A stretch of DNA of 64,000 nt from Paragonimus skrjabini miyazakii (GCA_014338405.1 JTDE01000113.1:84003-148002); one strand, 5' to 3'. Positions 37,491 through 48,940 are shown, numbered from the stretch's first letter. Notes: generated from the sequence alone by a model not told the origin. A program made the numbers and translations.

Positions 37491-40400
37491 TTAAACATGT
37501 TGCCTCATGTAGCTTTCACCGAATGTCCAACCAAGATTTCTCTGTCAGTTCTCGATGGAAGCCACCGACACCACTGATGAATGTTATTATATTTTCCATT
37601 TGTAATTCTTTTCACTCTGAGGCCTCGTTAAATGCAAATGTGAAACGTTCTAAGTTTTCATTCTACCATATTAAATCTGACTCTCATCTAACTTCTGTAG
37701 TTGAAACGTAATTTGATTTGTTTGATGTAAGTATTTATTTATATGTTACTGGTAACGCGAAATTGGGGTGCGGCAGTGCGTTTGTTTTGGCCAATTTCCA
37801 AAGAAAAACATCTCACATCGTCATCATAAAAACTAAGGTACATGGCTACATGCAAACAATTATGACAAAAAAGGCCTCAAACAGACAGTGGAATTTTCTG
37901 GCTACTTTACGTCCAACTGAAAAAGGAATTGATAGGACTTAAAAATACACAGAACTTGGTGCCAACCATCTCCAGCATACGAACACTTGATGGATACCCA
38001 ATCGTTTAAGCTAGTCACATGACCTGAGAAAGACACTGCACTTGAAATCACTAATGGTCTTTTGTTTTTATGAATTTGGCTGACTAAACAGACTGTAAAA
38101 ATATTGAGGAACTTGTTGAAAAAACAGAAATTGGGTACTAAAAAACAGGAGATAGAAACAGAATTTCATGTGGCAGACATTAGGATATCTGCACAACCTA
38201 ATTGTTAACATTGAGAGAAAGTTTGGAGGTGATTCGACAATTCTAAACAAAGATGACTGCACTTCTGATTTTTACTATCCAGTAGGATTGTTTCCAACTA
38301 TGAGACTTACCACTTGTAAACGACCATATTTTGGTCAGTTCGAGATATCGTGGATTGAAAACGACACTAATCAGAATGGCTAGGTGACAAAACGCATCCG
38401 CTTTGATGCATTCTGATTAGTTTAATTTGTCAGAACTTCAACTGCTGCATAAAATATGAGCTGAATAATATTAGATTCGTTGTATACTTCGAGAATAGAT
38501 AGTAGAAGATTAGAACAAGAGTTACAGGAGTCATGTTACCAGAGTCAACTACCTGATTAAATTACGTAAAGCGAGTCAAATGCTGTGTTGATCTTCATGC
38601 TATTTTGGATAGAATTATATATGAGCAGTTTCTCGATAACCATCTGGTTGTGGGCATAACACACCAGTTGATTATTAATCCTCACATATACTTACATTGG
38701 AGAAAGAAGTTTACGCGCGACAGCCAAAGTTGATAATCACAATTTACAGTACTGTTAAAGCATTTCTAGATCGTATTCACATCATTTATTGAGGCCGCCA
38801 TTGAGAGGGATGCACAAATCGGTCACTGTTTGTAGATAAAAATTACTCGTTGACCTACTACGTTCAACCGTCCTCCAATAGTTACCAATATTTTATACTG
38901 CTGTATATATAAGAAAAAGAACAGTTTGTAAATCATAAGCTAGTTTGCTACAAATTTCTTTGTTCTGATTATGCAATTGATGGGATACTTTTATGTGTAA
39001 ACGCGCACATACTGCTTTCCAAATAAATTACTCTTTCATCTGGTAATATTCTTCTTTTATTGTAAGTAATAACTCCTCACTTTAAATCAGCTTTTGCCAA
39101 ACATAGGTATATTCATTTAGATAAGCAGGAATGCATGATTCACTTAATCTACAAAATTTTAATCATGTACCCAACAGAAAGAAATTTTGCTGGTTGGTAA
39201 AGATTAGTCGATACACCGATCATTACCGGAGTACACACACAGCCCACGCAGCTTCAACAGACTAGATATCATATTCCAAACACCTTGCACAATCGAACAA
39301 AGATCAGGAAGGCAATCAATGTGAGTATATCCTGAACGGAGTCACTTTGCCACCTTAAAAAACATTTTTTCAAGGGAAACGGAATGGTGACTGTAACATG
39401 CGTTAGATGATCGCTCTCTTCTTATATCAGAATACTCATGTCATCACTGAAAGACCCAAACAGAACCAACTAGGTTCTACTCTTCAATCCATTTTCCTGC
39501 GAAGGTATCACTGCTCATCATACGGCTTCTAAATTACAATCGAGCGTTAAGTTTCCCAGCCTCTACAAAAAATATTTCGAGCATGACCGAACCACGTGAG
39601 TTAATGAAGGTGAAATACAAGGTCGAGTGGAAAATATTTTCTGGACAAACTACCGATAGTCAACATAGGTCACGTGATCAAACAACAAATGACATAAGTC
39701 AGTGCAATACTGCGTGCACTCCGGGTAAGCAGATGTTTATGCGATGTATGTAGAATTTTGACATAATTATAAACTTTTTTAAAAAGTCCTCAATCAAGAA
39801 ATGCAGTTTCCGTTTTATTGGTCAGAAAAGTCTCCATATTAAACCTTCGTCTTTCTACCTCACTCAGCTCAGTCAGTCATGAGTCCAGTGTAGTCTTTAT
39901 TTAAACTTATTCAAAACAGTTCAACAATTTACTCAACAAAAAATCATCAGTTCTCGTAGTCAGCAGCTTAGAGTTCTCTAAATGTGTGTTAAACTTCAAA
40001 ACTCACTGAACAGTGGCATCAAATTTCGCAAATGTAATTGTGATTACGAAGCTCTGCGATTTTATATTTTAGTCGATCACCAACTGCATATATTCCGGGT
40101 TGTTAACTTACAATCCGATATAAGTCTATATAAAAAGTGTCAAAAAAGTTGTGCCCAGAATATCAGTTATATTTTCGAAACCTTCATCAAATATTCCAGT
40201 AAAGTTATCCCACAGTCACAATGATTGGACGTACATTTCAGCGCTCTGACTTGCTCCTGTTTTCCCGTGCTAATTTCTCCAATTGTGTTCATCCCGAGCT
40301 CATTCGATCACACTTTCAAACAACCTTTCTAGAAGCACTTGCATTTCGCGAACATACGGCACTGTTCTGAGACCACAAGTCTGCATTACTCCCTCTGGTT

Positions 40401-40538
40401 CTGCCCGCACACTTACACGTGTAAACCTTTACATCATCAACTACTGCACGTAACTCACAGTACCACACGGACGCGCATCTCAAGCTTGCCACAACAGTAT
40501 GGTTATTACTGATGAGTGGTCGGAGATTTGGTTACTTT
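37491..40538. other. unassigned DNA
   Basis: Apart from the hairpin at 38366-38421, there are only short frames without motifs. There is no SINE, PLE or RNA gene. Confidence 0.3.
38366..38421. repeat. perfect 13-bp inverted repeat
   Basis: ACTAATCAGAATG (38366-38378) and its exact complement CATTCTGATTAGT (38409-38421) enclose a 30-base loop. The loop holds a second short pairing (GCATC / GATGC). Function unknown; no coding sequence or element is attached to it. Confidence 0.8.
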
Positions 40539-40796
40539 CAAGTTGAACATCACTCACAGTTGATCGCAGTCTTTCGAAAGTGGTTGAGCGTTCAGACTTG
40601 ATAATTCGATGGTGCCCAGTGTGATGTCACTGGCGCAGTGGTCAACACTGTTGCCTCATGAAAGCGTGGCCTGAATTTTAGACCCTATCGTGGCAAGGAT
40701 AAACACTACTGATGAGTTATAACAATAGCGAAACTCGAGTCTACTGTTTCTTTTCAAAACAGGCTGGCTGGAAAGTCTATTTGAATGCGAAGACAG
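40539..40796 (+). repeat. SINE family 2, copy B, with near-intact hammerhead
   Basis: From 40573 the copy runs TTTCGAAAGTGGTTGAG, GATAATTCGATGGTGCCC, A-box side CACTGGCGCAGTGGTCAA (about 40627), B-box side TTTAGACCCTATCGTGG, the ribozyme at 40701-40749, then TTCTTTTCAAAACAGG, GGAAAGTCTATTTGAATGCG. Just before it, 40539-40570 is the reverse complement of the family's own 3' end (CAAGTTGAACATCACTCAC). A truncated second copy is therefore fused head-on, or the unit carries an inverted terminal segment. Confidence 0.78.
40701..40749 (+). ncRNA. hammerhead ribozyme (type I layout, minimal stem III)
   Basis: All core boxes are present. Stem I 5' strand is AAACACTA (40701-40708), then CTGATGA (40709-40715). 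Stem II hairpin is GTTAT-AACA-ATAGC (40716-40729, five pairs including one G-U), then GAAA (40730-40733). Stem III is the last A of GAAA and C pairing with G and T around a TCGA loop, with cleavage triplet GTC (40739-40741). Stem I 3' strand is TACTGTTT (40742-40749). Stem I pairs eight positions with one C-C mismatch. Self-cleavage would fall after 40741. A 1-2-bp stem III is known for hammerheads in flatworm SINE-like repeats, where activity is helped by tandem or dimeric transcripts. Activity here is predicted, not shown. Confidence 0.85.
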
Positions 40797-41320
40797 TGTC
40801 GTCATTGTTGTGACTGTATGGAATGACCCCTCAAGCCGGTCAATTCACCCGGGTAACGGTTAGAGCGCGCCGACTCCTCTGATATAATCGCAATACAAAA
40901 TCACGAATTTCGCAGCAAGTGTGGATGGATTACCTCGAGTCTAATCAACTTTGTAAGTTCGGACGACACTCGTAGATGTCCACCTATTTAGAGTCATCAT
41001 CGGTCATTAAGAGTAAATCACTCCGTGTGCGACTTCAAAACCTTATTTAATTTCATGCGTAGCCTGCAGAGAAATACTGCATTTTCGAGTCATCCTTTCA
41101 TGCGATATTCACAATGTGAACTGCATTATACCTCTTGTTTCCTCAGAATTTATGTGCTGCATTCCTTTTCTTACTTGTCGCTGATTTGCATGTGACTGAC
41201 CGTCGGAACTCCGAGTATTCTTGAGTTGGTGTATCCGATTGTTAATTACTGATTTGTGGTGTACCTGGGATGAACTGAGTATTACAGTAAAATTATCACT
41301 TAATCACTCATACCCCAAAA
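40797..41320. other. unassigned DNA
   Basis: No gene or repeat seen between the SINE and the LINE remnant. Confidence 0.3.
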
Positions 41321-41324
41321 GCTT

Positions 41325-42660
41325 GTGGGCTGTGAAGAGGGGATCAGCAAAAGCGATGGGATTCTTTTGAGTAATCTCCTTAACCCAATCAACCTATGCA
41401 TTTGTCCCGTTTTGGGTCTACAGGACTTTAAAAGAGAGTTCAGGCGAACATCTAAGATGTATGTGCCCAAACCCTCTGGTTGTCTGGACCACAGAAGAGG
41501 ACCAGAGTGCGCTACAGGGTCTGTTATTCACTAAGCGCCACACCTGTCGCTAATTAAAGAGGTACGCATATTCCGACTTGTATTCGTGAATCTGCGGGAA
41601 AAACTCTCAGCTAGAAAGAAGTTGCAAGAACGATCCAAGTGAGCGTACGAATTTCTCTCAACAACAGATCGACCGTGTCTATGCTGATAGCAAGAGACTG
41701 GATGCCCGCGCATCTGACCTCAGCCAGTAGGCATGTTTACTAGGGGAACCTATTCAGATAACCCAAATAATACCTCACTCTCCGTAAGCCATGATCAATC
41801 AAGCAGACGTTCGTAAACAAAATACACAAAATTCAAGATACCCGCGAAAATACAGTTTAACCACTTTGATAAAGTAAAAGGAAAGAAGCACGGAAAAACC
41901 CAGTTCATTCAAGTTGACGGGCGAGTTAAAGCGAAATCCAATGATACCAGCACTAGTGCAACAAGATGGTACAGCCAAACTCATTCATAATTGTGTGTCG
42001 AATTTGTTCAGCATTGCTAGCTGATTGCAGGCAGTGTCAGAAAAGATAATTTTTAAGGTTTTCTAAATACCTAAGTTGTTCTAATATCTCTTTAGAGCGA
42101 TTTTGAAGAAAACGAAAATCCCTGACTATAAGCAGGCTCTTCTACCAACTCTTTCACAAATTATTTTTAATGCTGTGCCTGTATCCAAGCAGTTAGTAAC
42201 ATTGCAAAAGTCAGTCACAGTTGAGGTGTTTATTCACTTAGACTAGCCCCTGACCGATACAAATAAGCACATTGGAAGCCGTCGTTTTAAGTTCAGAGAT
42301 TTGATGGAAGTGGGCTTGAGGGCATTATTATCCAAAACATGTCCCTCTCAGAAAGTGCTGATTTCGTCATTCACACAGTGCAATATCCAGATCATTAGAG
42401 ATTCCCAGCAGCACTTATTCCTCTCTCTGATATAATACTCATGAGAGTCAAAAATCGGTGTGGTGGCACATCAAATTTTGGTAAATGTGCCCCAACTACT
42501 GAGGGTGACCCTCCCAACAAAAAGAATGACGGAGCGGGCGCAGACGGTTTTGTCTACAACCCACTAACAGCTACCTGTTGGGATCTGGGGCCATTCACAT
42601 TGATCAAGGAACGTCAGTCTTGAGTAACCACAACTGTGTAAAATTGAAAAGCCGGATGCA
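41325..42660 (+). mobile_element. possible 5' part of the LINE remnant
   Basis: A string of short plus-strand frames has protein-like composition but many stops: GLQDFKREFRRTSKMYVPKP (about 41424-41483), NLREKLSARKKLQERSK (about 41590-41640), a Lys-rich run near 42100-42130, and GGTSNFGKCAPTTEGDPPNK (about 42456-42520). They precede the recognisable RT by the distance at which ORF1 and the endonuclease of a jockey/CR1-type element would lie. The individual pieces are not diagnostic. Confidence 0.35.
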
Positions 42661-44760
42661 GTTGCTTCCGAGACTTCTCTAAGTGACCTGCATACGCACA
42701 ACGCCCTGCGTAGAATATCATCCTTAGGTTACAGTTAAAGCTTAATGATAAGAGACTCTAATCACACAGAGCTAGGTGTCATGAACGATTTGGTTTATAT
42801 CCTAGTCTTCCCAAGCTGGGTAAATGGTTTGAAACAGTACCAGAAACTTGACTGTTTCAGCCTGTCCAAAATCATACCAGGTGATGAGTGAGTCATGCGC
42901 CACCCTGTCTTGATTACATTCTGCTCAACAAGGTTTGCAGGATAGGAAATGTAAAAATCTTTACTACGTATGGTCACAGTGGTCATGGAATAACTTAATT
43001 CAGATGCCTACACGGAATGATACGAAATATTCTTCAAGCTATAGGTCTAGCGCTCTGCCATAAGGCAAATTTCGCAAAAATGAGGACAGTTATGTAAAGC
43101 TGAACTACCTAGATCCACCAACACACGCAGCTTCTGATCTATAGACGATAACTGCAACGCCATTACTAATCATGTTGCCGCAAAATATCGCAGACTTATT
43201 AGAAAGCGAATACCCCCGAGAAACAGAACCAAGCGTCTGACTACACCAAAGTTTTAGCGGGAACAGATGTCAGACAGAACAGACTAAGAATTGTTTCTGT
43301 TAAGTAAGTCGTTTGGTGCAATCGTTCCGCAGCTGCTATCAATGTGAATAGGTTTTTACCATCAATGAGGTCATGTTCAAAAGCTAAAGGTGAACCCTAA
43401 GCTTTTCTATAGCAGCAGCTGCTGGTGAATTTACCAATACAAATGCAGATACGCCCAACATTCTGGGTACGCAAATGTGCACAACTGCAAATCACGAGAA
43501 CATAAGCAGCAACTTAACTGATTTGCCCCAAATTCCAGTGTCAAAAATCAAAACTAAATTGAAGAACCCAGTGAATCACGTCGGCGGGTTCATCTTTAAT
43601 GTCGACTGTCGTCTTGAGAAGCTTCACCACCGAATTAACAGCACCGCTTAAACACTTTTTAAACCGACTTTGTCGGCTGGCTGTCCACGGAAAGCTTGGA
43701 AACAGTCCACCATCATACCTATCTTCAAAGTTAGATGCATTGATGACCCAATAAACTACTGGACAATAGCATCGCCTTCGGTAGTGTCCAGAGCAACAGA
43801 GAGTTTAGTAAACTACTCTTTTGGGGTCAAGGCTTAAGACCTCGAACCTATCACCAAGACACAGCATGGCTTCTGTAAAACGTATTCATATGTCACGAAG
43901 CTGCTGCTTGCTCATGACAGTTGGATGAATGCTACCGACACAAAACTGACAATTGTTATGGTTTACCTTGACTATTCTAAAGCTTTTGACGAGGTTGATC
44001 ACTCAGATTGCTACGGAGACTCAATAATCACGGACTTGATGAACGGTTATTCATGTGGCATGGAAATTATCTGACTGAAAGTAGGGTTGACATCGGGACG
44101 GTTATCGACGATCCATCTTGGAACTTCCGCTATTCATTCTTTTGGTTGTTGAACTACTCAGCATAGTCAACTCAAAGACTTCGATTTATGCCAATGACAC
44201 ATAACTCCGGAGAGTTCTAGAGTGCCTGGAAGGTGTGATAAACACAGAATAATTTGAACTGTCTAAACTATAAGGAACGACTTGCTGTCAGATGTCAACA
44301 TATGTAAAGTCATCCACATTCGCCATCAAAACTATACCGATTGCTACCGTGACGACACATAGCTACCCCTGTCAGTGTGCAAACAATACCGTAGTGAACG
44401 GAAGATTGGGTTTGTCTACAAAATGTACATCATTGGTTGAAGTGTACGAAAATGCTGAATCCATTGGAAACAATTTGTGGGCTATTCCACCCTGATGTGT
44501 TCTCCATTGTGCTCATCTCCGTAATCTACGCATGCTTGGGCACAAACACAATGGTCTGCCATTTTTATGTGAAATTGTTTAGCCCTTAATGAAAGTATTC
44601 ACAGACGAGCCAATAGAAGGATTACGTGGCTCAAGAAAATCCCCTATTCAAACATACGTGGGTCACTTCTGAATAAATCACGGACAAATCAGAGGAGATC
44701 TAAATCACACGTACACAATTCTTCACATCCCTGATTACCCATCGGCATATATGTGCATCC
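42661..44760 (+). mobile_element. non-LTR retrotransposon (jockey/CR1-type LINE), decayed reverse transcriptase
   Basis: The RT motifs are clear although frames shift. STIIPIFK (about 43708) is followed by DDPINYWTIASPSVVSRATE and a LEPITKTQHGFCKTYSYVT segment (about 43840-43900, canonical QHGFR-x-x-x-S). Then LLLAHDSWMNA, MVYLDYSKAFDEVDHS (about 43959-44005, motif A with the catalytic D), RLNNHGLDERLFMWHGNYLT, and IYANDT (about 44186-44203), where the canonical catalytic YADD is now YAND followed by a stop. After it comes LLSDVNICKVIHIRHQNYTD (about 44282-44341). Multiple stops make it inactive. The endonuclease would be in 42.66-43.5 kb but is too decayed to delimit. Confidence 0.85.
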
Positions 44761-47506
44761 AGTGAACAAGGATGTGGGTCCAGGGCTTATCTGATGAAAT
44801 TGGGTTATGGATTAGGCAGGGTATCTCGCCAATAAATCTGATTATTGTTTAGTGTTTGTTCACATTAGAAAGTACCGCCCTACTCGGTGGTCACGGCTGA
44901 ATCTGTAAAGAGCTCTAAAATTTTAGTCGATCAACACATACGTTAAAGACAATCTGCATTTCACTTCTAACTGCCATTTTAGCCCAGCCCCACATGTCAT
45001 TAAATGCGCATATTTGGCGAAATCATGTTTTAGCGTCTTTTAGTGATCAATGCTGACCTGTGTCTTCGCTACTCCTGTGCTTTTGTTTATGAACCGGAAT
45101 TCCGGTCCACAACATTGTAAAGTTTCAATTGAAACGTCGTGTGCACTACTGCCTGGTTCCCTGCGTTTGGCTAGCATTATCTTCAGCCTGCTGTTTGTCG
45201 CCAGATGGTCCGATGTATTTGAATGATGACTCGTTTGTCCGTATGTGTTATCCGCAATCTATTCGCAATGAGCTTCGATCACATTTCACCATTCCGCTGT
45301 GTGTTGGAGTAATTGAGTCTTCGACTTGGTCATCCACTACAATATGATTTCATCTCAGCAGTTCTATAGCTTTTTCTTTTACATACTTCTACCTACTAGT
45401 TCTTTGCACTTAAAAATTGTCCAACACAATTTTTTTCAATTATCACGTAGATAGGCATGCACAAGCAAAGATTTTTTTCCTCCCGGGAATAGTCTATAAA
45501 CCTAAGAGTGTTTGTATCTTAGAAATTCGACAATTTAACAAACAAATTTTCCTTCTAGACTTGATTAATACAGTTATTCAAAGTAGTGATTTGTTTCAGA
45601 ATTCGCTATGAAACTACTCCATTTCTAAATCGCTTCAAGTGTAGCAAATTTGTATTTGGCACCTGGATTGCTATTTCCCATATTGATGACCACACGAAAA
45701 ATCTCGGTTTGGAAACGTTGTATCGTTGCGTCTTGCTGTAAGACTGTGAAATAACTCAATGTATGCGCTAATTACCTTGGCAGTAGTGTGACGGCGGAAG
45801 TCAAAAGAATGTAGATACACGACGTGGTGTCATTTAACGATTTTTGTTCGTCGTTATTCAGGGGACGCCGAAAGAAATCCAGACGCATTTAAATTGCATT
45901 CCCATTAAGAAGACAAGTAAATGTGCCAATGAAAATGCCCCTGTAATATCGCTAAAAACTGAAACATCAAAGAAAACTGATTTCTCAACATAGAACTTTG
46001 TGAGGGGTTCAACTCTAATAAAAAAACCTCAATGTTGTTTCGCGTGTATTGCAAGAACATTCAAAAAATTTCGACTGGTATGTTTTGTCTCTATAGTTTA
46101 CATACGAGTATAGTGTTCGTGAATGGTCTACGCATAACGACTTGATTGCTTTTGGTTATTAATGATTCACTGGTTACTTGAGGTTGCAATGCTTCGGAAA
46201 AGTTCAGCCACCAACAGAGATTTTTGCAAGAATTTCAACGTCTACTCTACAAGTTCGTGTAGTTTGGTTTAACAATACCAACGACCTTGTCATTTACCTT
46301 CTCATTTGATCAGTAATCAAAACAAGCAATACAACGTAATGGAAACTGGTGGTAGTTCAATTCTGTTCCTCATAAAAAGACTATATTAATAAAGGCTTGT
46401 AATCTATACTGAAAAGTTTTGCGCCTAACTTGGATCAATGTTCGACAAAGGCTGAAGAGAATCGATTTAATATTCTAAGATTTGGTCGTCTGTTGTGAAA
46501 CTACACTCGGGGGTACAATTTATCAACTACTTTGTTTCCACTGCATTTCCCAAAACCCAAACCATTTGTAACTTTACAGTCATCGCGATTACTAAAAACC
46601 CTCAGGCGTTAGATTTGAAAAGATCATGTCAAGTAGTATGAGATTGCTTATTTGACAGACTGATTAACACTAGAAAAAAACCTTCTATAATTGATTGGTT
46701 TGACTTAGATGGATCACTGGTTTGGTTGCATTATTTGAAAGTGTACTGAAGTTTTGTTGATTATACCACGTAGTAGTTGAGTCGTTGTGCAAACCTACTT
46801 TTAGACGTAATCCAAGGGTTGAGTCCGCAACTCTGTGTGTATCAGTCATTGTCGATACCACAGAATAAGAGCTGTGTCATGTATGTGCAATGGTAAAGTT
46901 TAGCAAAACTTTGGTTTTAATGTGATCTGCAAAGCAGATTCGTCAGTGTAAAACACATCTGTGGTGACAGAATCAAATACAAACAGGTAAATTATAAATC
47001 ACTTACCCTTAACAAAATAATTGGTAAATTGCTTTTTATTTGAGTTCTTTTGAGTTTACTTGAAACTGCTGTTGACGAACAGTCCAGAAAACAAACTGTC
47101 GTTAACATCCGACCATGATATACGGTTAACCAGATTCAGTTTGCCATGTTTGGAGAGCTGCAAGTTAATTGAAAATTATTGTTTACAAATCTTAATTGGC
47201 CTAACGACTACATTTTTATATTTGAGGTGCTTGAGTACTGAGCTGTATAGACAAAGATATCTTAATTATAAGCCTTGAGGAAAGCTTAATTGGAAGATTA
47301 CAGTAGAACTTTCTGCATGGAAATTAAAGTTTTTGAACAGAATGCTTCCACTAATTGCAGCATTCAGGGAAACTGGTGGTTTACATCGTTGGTGTCAGTG
47401 GAATAATATCGGTTCAGATAGATGGAACTTTGCTAGTAAAAATGAGATTGTACGTGGGTTAGAAATAGCAACGTTTGCTAGATGTAGAGCAAACAAAATA
47501 CACAGG
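44761..47506. other. unassigned DNA
   Basis: A plus frame 45129-45347 begins with a basic, then hydrophobic, Cys-rich segment (VPCVWLALSSACCLS) that could be a signal peptide, with a GTATGT donor at about 45240. No promoter or following exon was identified, so it is not called as a gene. Otherwise nothing seen. Confidence 0.3.
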
Positions 47507-47765
47507 CGAAAGTGGTGGAGCGTTCACATGTGATAATTCGATCTTGCCTAATGTGAGGTCAGTGGCGCAGTGGTAAACACGGCTGCCTCGTGAACAGCGT
47601 GACCGTGGTTCTAGTCCCGGCAGTGGCAAGGATACGCACTACTGACGAGCTCTAATGAGATCGAATCTCGAGTGTAGTGCTTCTTTTCGATAACGGCCAG
47701 CTGGAAAGTGTATGGGAATGCAAAAACTGCGATTAATTGTGAGTGATGTTCAACTTGGAAATAAA
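47507..47765 (+). repeat. SINE family 2, copy A, complete
   Basis: This is the best complete copy. It has a leader (CGAAAGTGGTGGAGCG, GATAATTCGATCTTGCC), A box TGGCGCAGTGG (47563-47573), B box GGTTCTAGTCC (47607-47617), a ribozyme segment (47636-47680), and tail TTCTTTTCGATAACGG, GGAAAGTGTATGGGAATGC, GTGAGTGATGTTCAACTTGG. The head has the layout of a tRNA gene, so transcription by Pol III is expected for an active relative. Confidence 0.85.
47636..47680 (+). ncRNA. hammerhead ribozyme, probably inactivated
   Basis: Stem I is a perfect six-pair GCACTA / TAGTGC. The first box is CTGACGA (C for U at the variable position). Stem II GCTCT-AATG-AGATC pairs except one position. The second box is GAAT instead of GAAA, stem III keeps CTCGAG, and the cleavage triplet is GTG instead of GTC. 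A G at the cleavage site and the loss of the last A should abolish cutting. Confidence 0.75.
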
Positions 47766-48135
47766 CTTTATTGTTCACTTATTTTCTGCCCCTTATTTGG
47801 GATATTTATTATCACCCCAATCGTATTGTTGTTGAACAAAAATTCAACTCACCGTTTGAATCAGGCGATCGGTTGTCATAAGCATTGCATCACTCAACTA
47901 TGAAGGCAGCACTCATTCAGTCGATTGATTTGAAACAAAACCATTTCGAGTTAACAAGGCAGACAATATGCCTCATAAAGAGGCTAGAATGCTTAACTAA
48001 CGTGCACGTCTCCTTGTCCAGTTGAGTAAGCGAACGGGCACAACATACTGCTGAAACCACAACTAAATTATCTGGCTGTGGGTGAGGCAGATGTACGCAC
48101 ATTTCCCGTACAGTCGCTCGGCCTGATCGGCCCAG

Positions 48136-48270
48136 TGCTTTGGTCACCATGGTCCACAATCGATGACACTGGCGGCTGCTTACCCACTTCTGTGAGATCG
48201 TTTCAGCGTTTAAAAGACTGCTGGATTAGGAACCATCATGCGCCGGCGGGTGCAAATGGTCAAAATAAAA
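48136..48270 (+). CDS. thrombospondin type 1 repeat-like segment (left arm)
   Basis: An acceptor-like CTGATCGGCCCAG precedes an open frame GPVLWSPWSTIDDTGGC, then LPTSVRSFQRLKDCW and IRNHHAPAGANGQ. The WxxWS start and the C-x(5)-R-S-F-x-R-x(3)-C stretch fit a divergent TSR lacking the first Cys. The whole frame is open from about 48031 to TAG at 48332. It is mirrored exactly at 49399-49533. It may be an exon of a plus-strand gene or a fragment copied with the duplication. A donor is not clear (GTGCAA near 48250 is weak). Confidence 0.4.
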
Positions 48271-48344
48271 AATATAATATTTCTCTGACGGATTGTGCCA
48301 CTATGATGATTTTCCCACCATCTGATAGATAATAAAAGCTGCAC

Positions 48345-48405
48345 TAGTGAACGAAAGTGCGTCGGACTCGCTGGCCTTGCGGTGGCTAATTCAGTCTCTC
48401 TATGT
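48345..48405 (+). repeat. possible tRNA-Leu/Ser-like SINE scrap (left arm)
   Basis: AGTGCGTCGGACTCGCTGG resembles the D-arm to anticodon-arm part of a Leu or Ser tRNA, and GTGGCTAATTCAGTCTC sits where a degraded B box would be. It differs from SINE families 1 and 2. The mirror copy is at 49264-49324. Confidence 0.35.
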
Positions 48406-48485
48406 GTCTGTCTGACTCTGTTCTTGTAGTGATTTTTGTTGGATCACACTCTTTTCATTTTGGTTTGCCGAACACCAACCGCTGA

Positions 48486-48728
48486 AAGCCTAGTCTGAAA
48501 GAGCGCCGACATGCCTTCAGTGAAACAAAAGTATTGATTCTATACTTCATTCAGAAGTATCTACACTTACGGTCTGTAAAGTCCGAGAGAAGTCAGTTTG
48601 CGAACAAACACGATCCTGGTAAGCAATACGTGACACCCTTTATCCACCTCGGCCAGTTCGATCAGTACTCACATGTAGCAACTCGTTTTCCCAGTTTGTA
48701 TTCACCTAATCAAAACCCGTATGATTAG
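48486..48728 (+). CDS. unidentified 80-codon open frame, possible terminal exon (left arm)
   Basis: It is open from just after a stop (48483-48485) to TAG at 48726-48728. It reads KPSLKERRHAFSETK, then YLHLRSVKSERSQFANK, and ends in an aromatic/Pro/Asn-rich tail (LYSPNQNPYD). There is no ATG in frame, so it would need to be a downstream exon; CTGAAAGCCTAG before 48493 could serve as an acceptor. Composition looks coding, with no family recognised. It is perfectly mirrored at 48941-49183. Confidence 0.35.
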   Translation, partial: KPSLKERRHAFSETKVLILYFIQKYLHLRSVKSERSQFANKHDPGKQYVTPFIHLGQFDQYSHVATRFPSLYSPNQNPYD

Positions 48729-48784
48729 ATTGTTTTTGTCGACCCAAACCAAATGACCGTCGCATCCTGGTTATATCCTATTTC

Positions 48785-48884
48785 NNNNNNNNNNNNNNNN
48801 NNNNNNNNNNNNNNNNNNNNNNNNNNNNNNNNNNNNNNNNNNNNNNNNNNNNNNNNNNNNNNNNNNNNNNNNNNNNNNNNNNNN
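48785..48884. other. assembly gap, 100 N, at the centre of the inverted duplication
   Basis: The bases before the gap (CTGGTTATATCCTATTTC) and after it (GAAATAGGATATAACCAG) are exact complements, so the gap lies precisely at the axis of symmetry. The true spacer length is unknown. Confidence 0.98.
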
Positions 48885-48940
48885 GAAATAGGATATAACC
48901 AGGATGCGACGGTCATTTGGTTTGGGTCGACAAAAACAAT

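Larger units (their letters stand above)
47989..48784 (+). repeat. left arm of gap-centred inverted duplication
   Basis: Position x in this arm matches the complement of position 97669 minus x in the right arm, with no insertions or deletions seen. Translated frames of 64 and 84 codons are identical in both arms. Mismatches appear only near the outer end (for example CGTCTCC versus CGTGTCC and GAGTAAG versus GAATAAG near 48006-48030). Homology ends near 47989 at GCTTAACTAACG. Confidence 0.95.
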
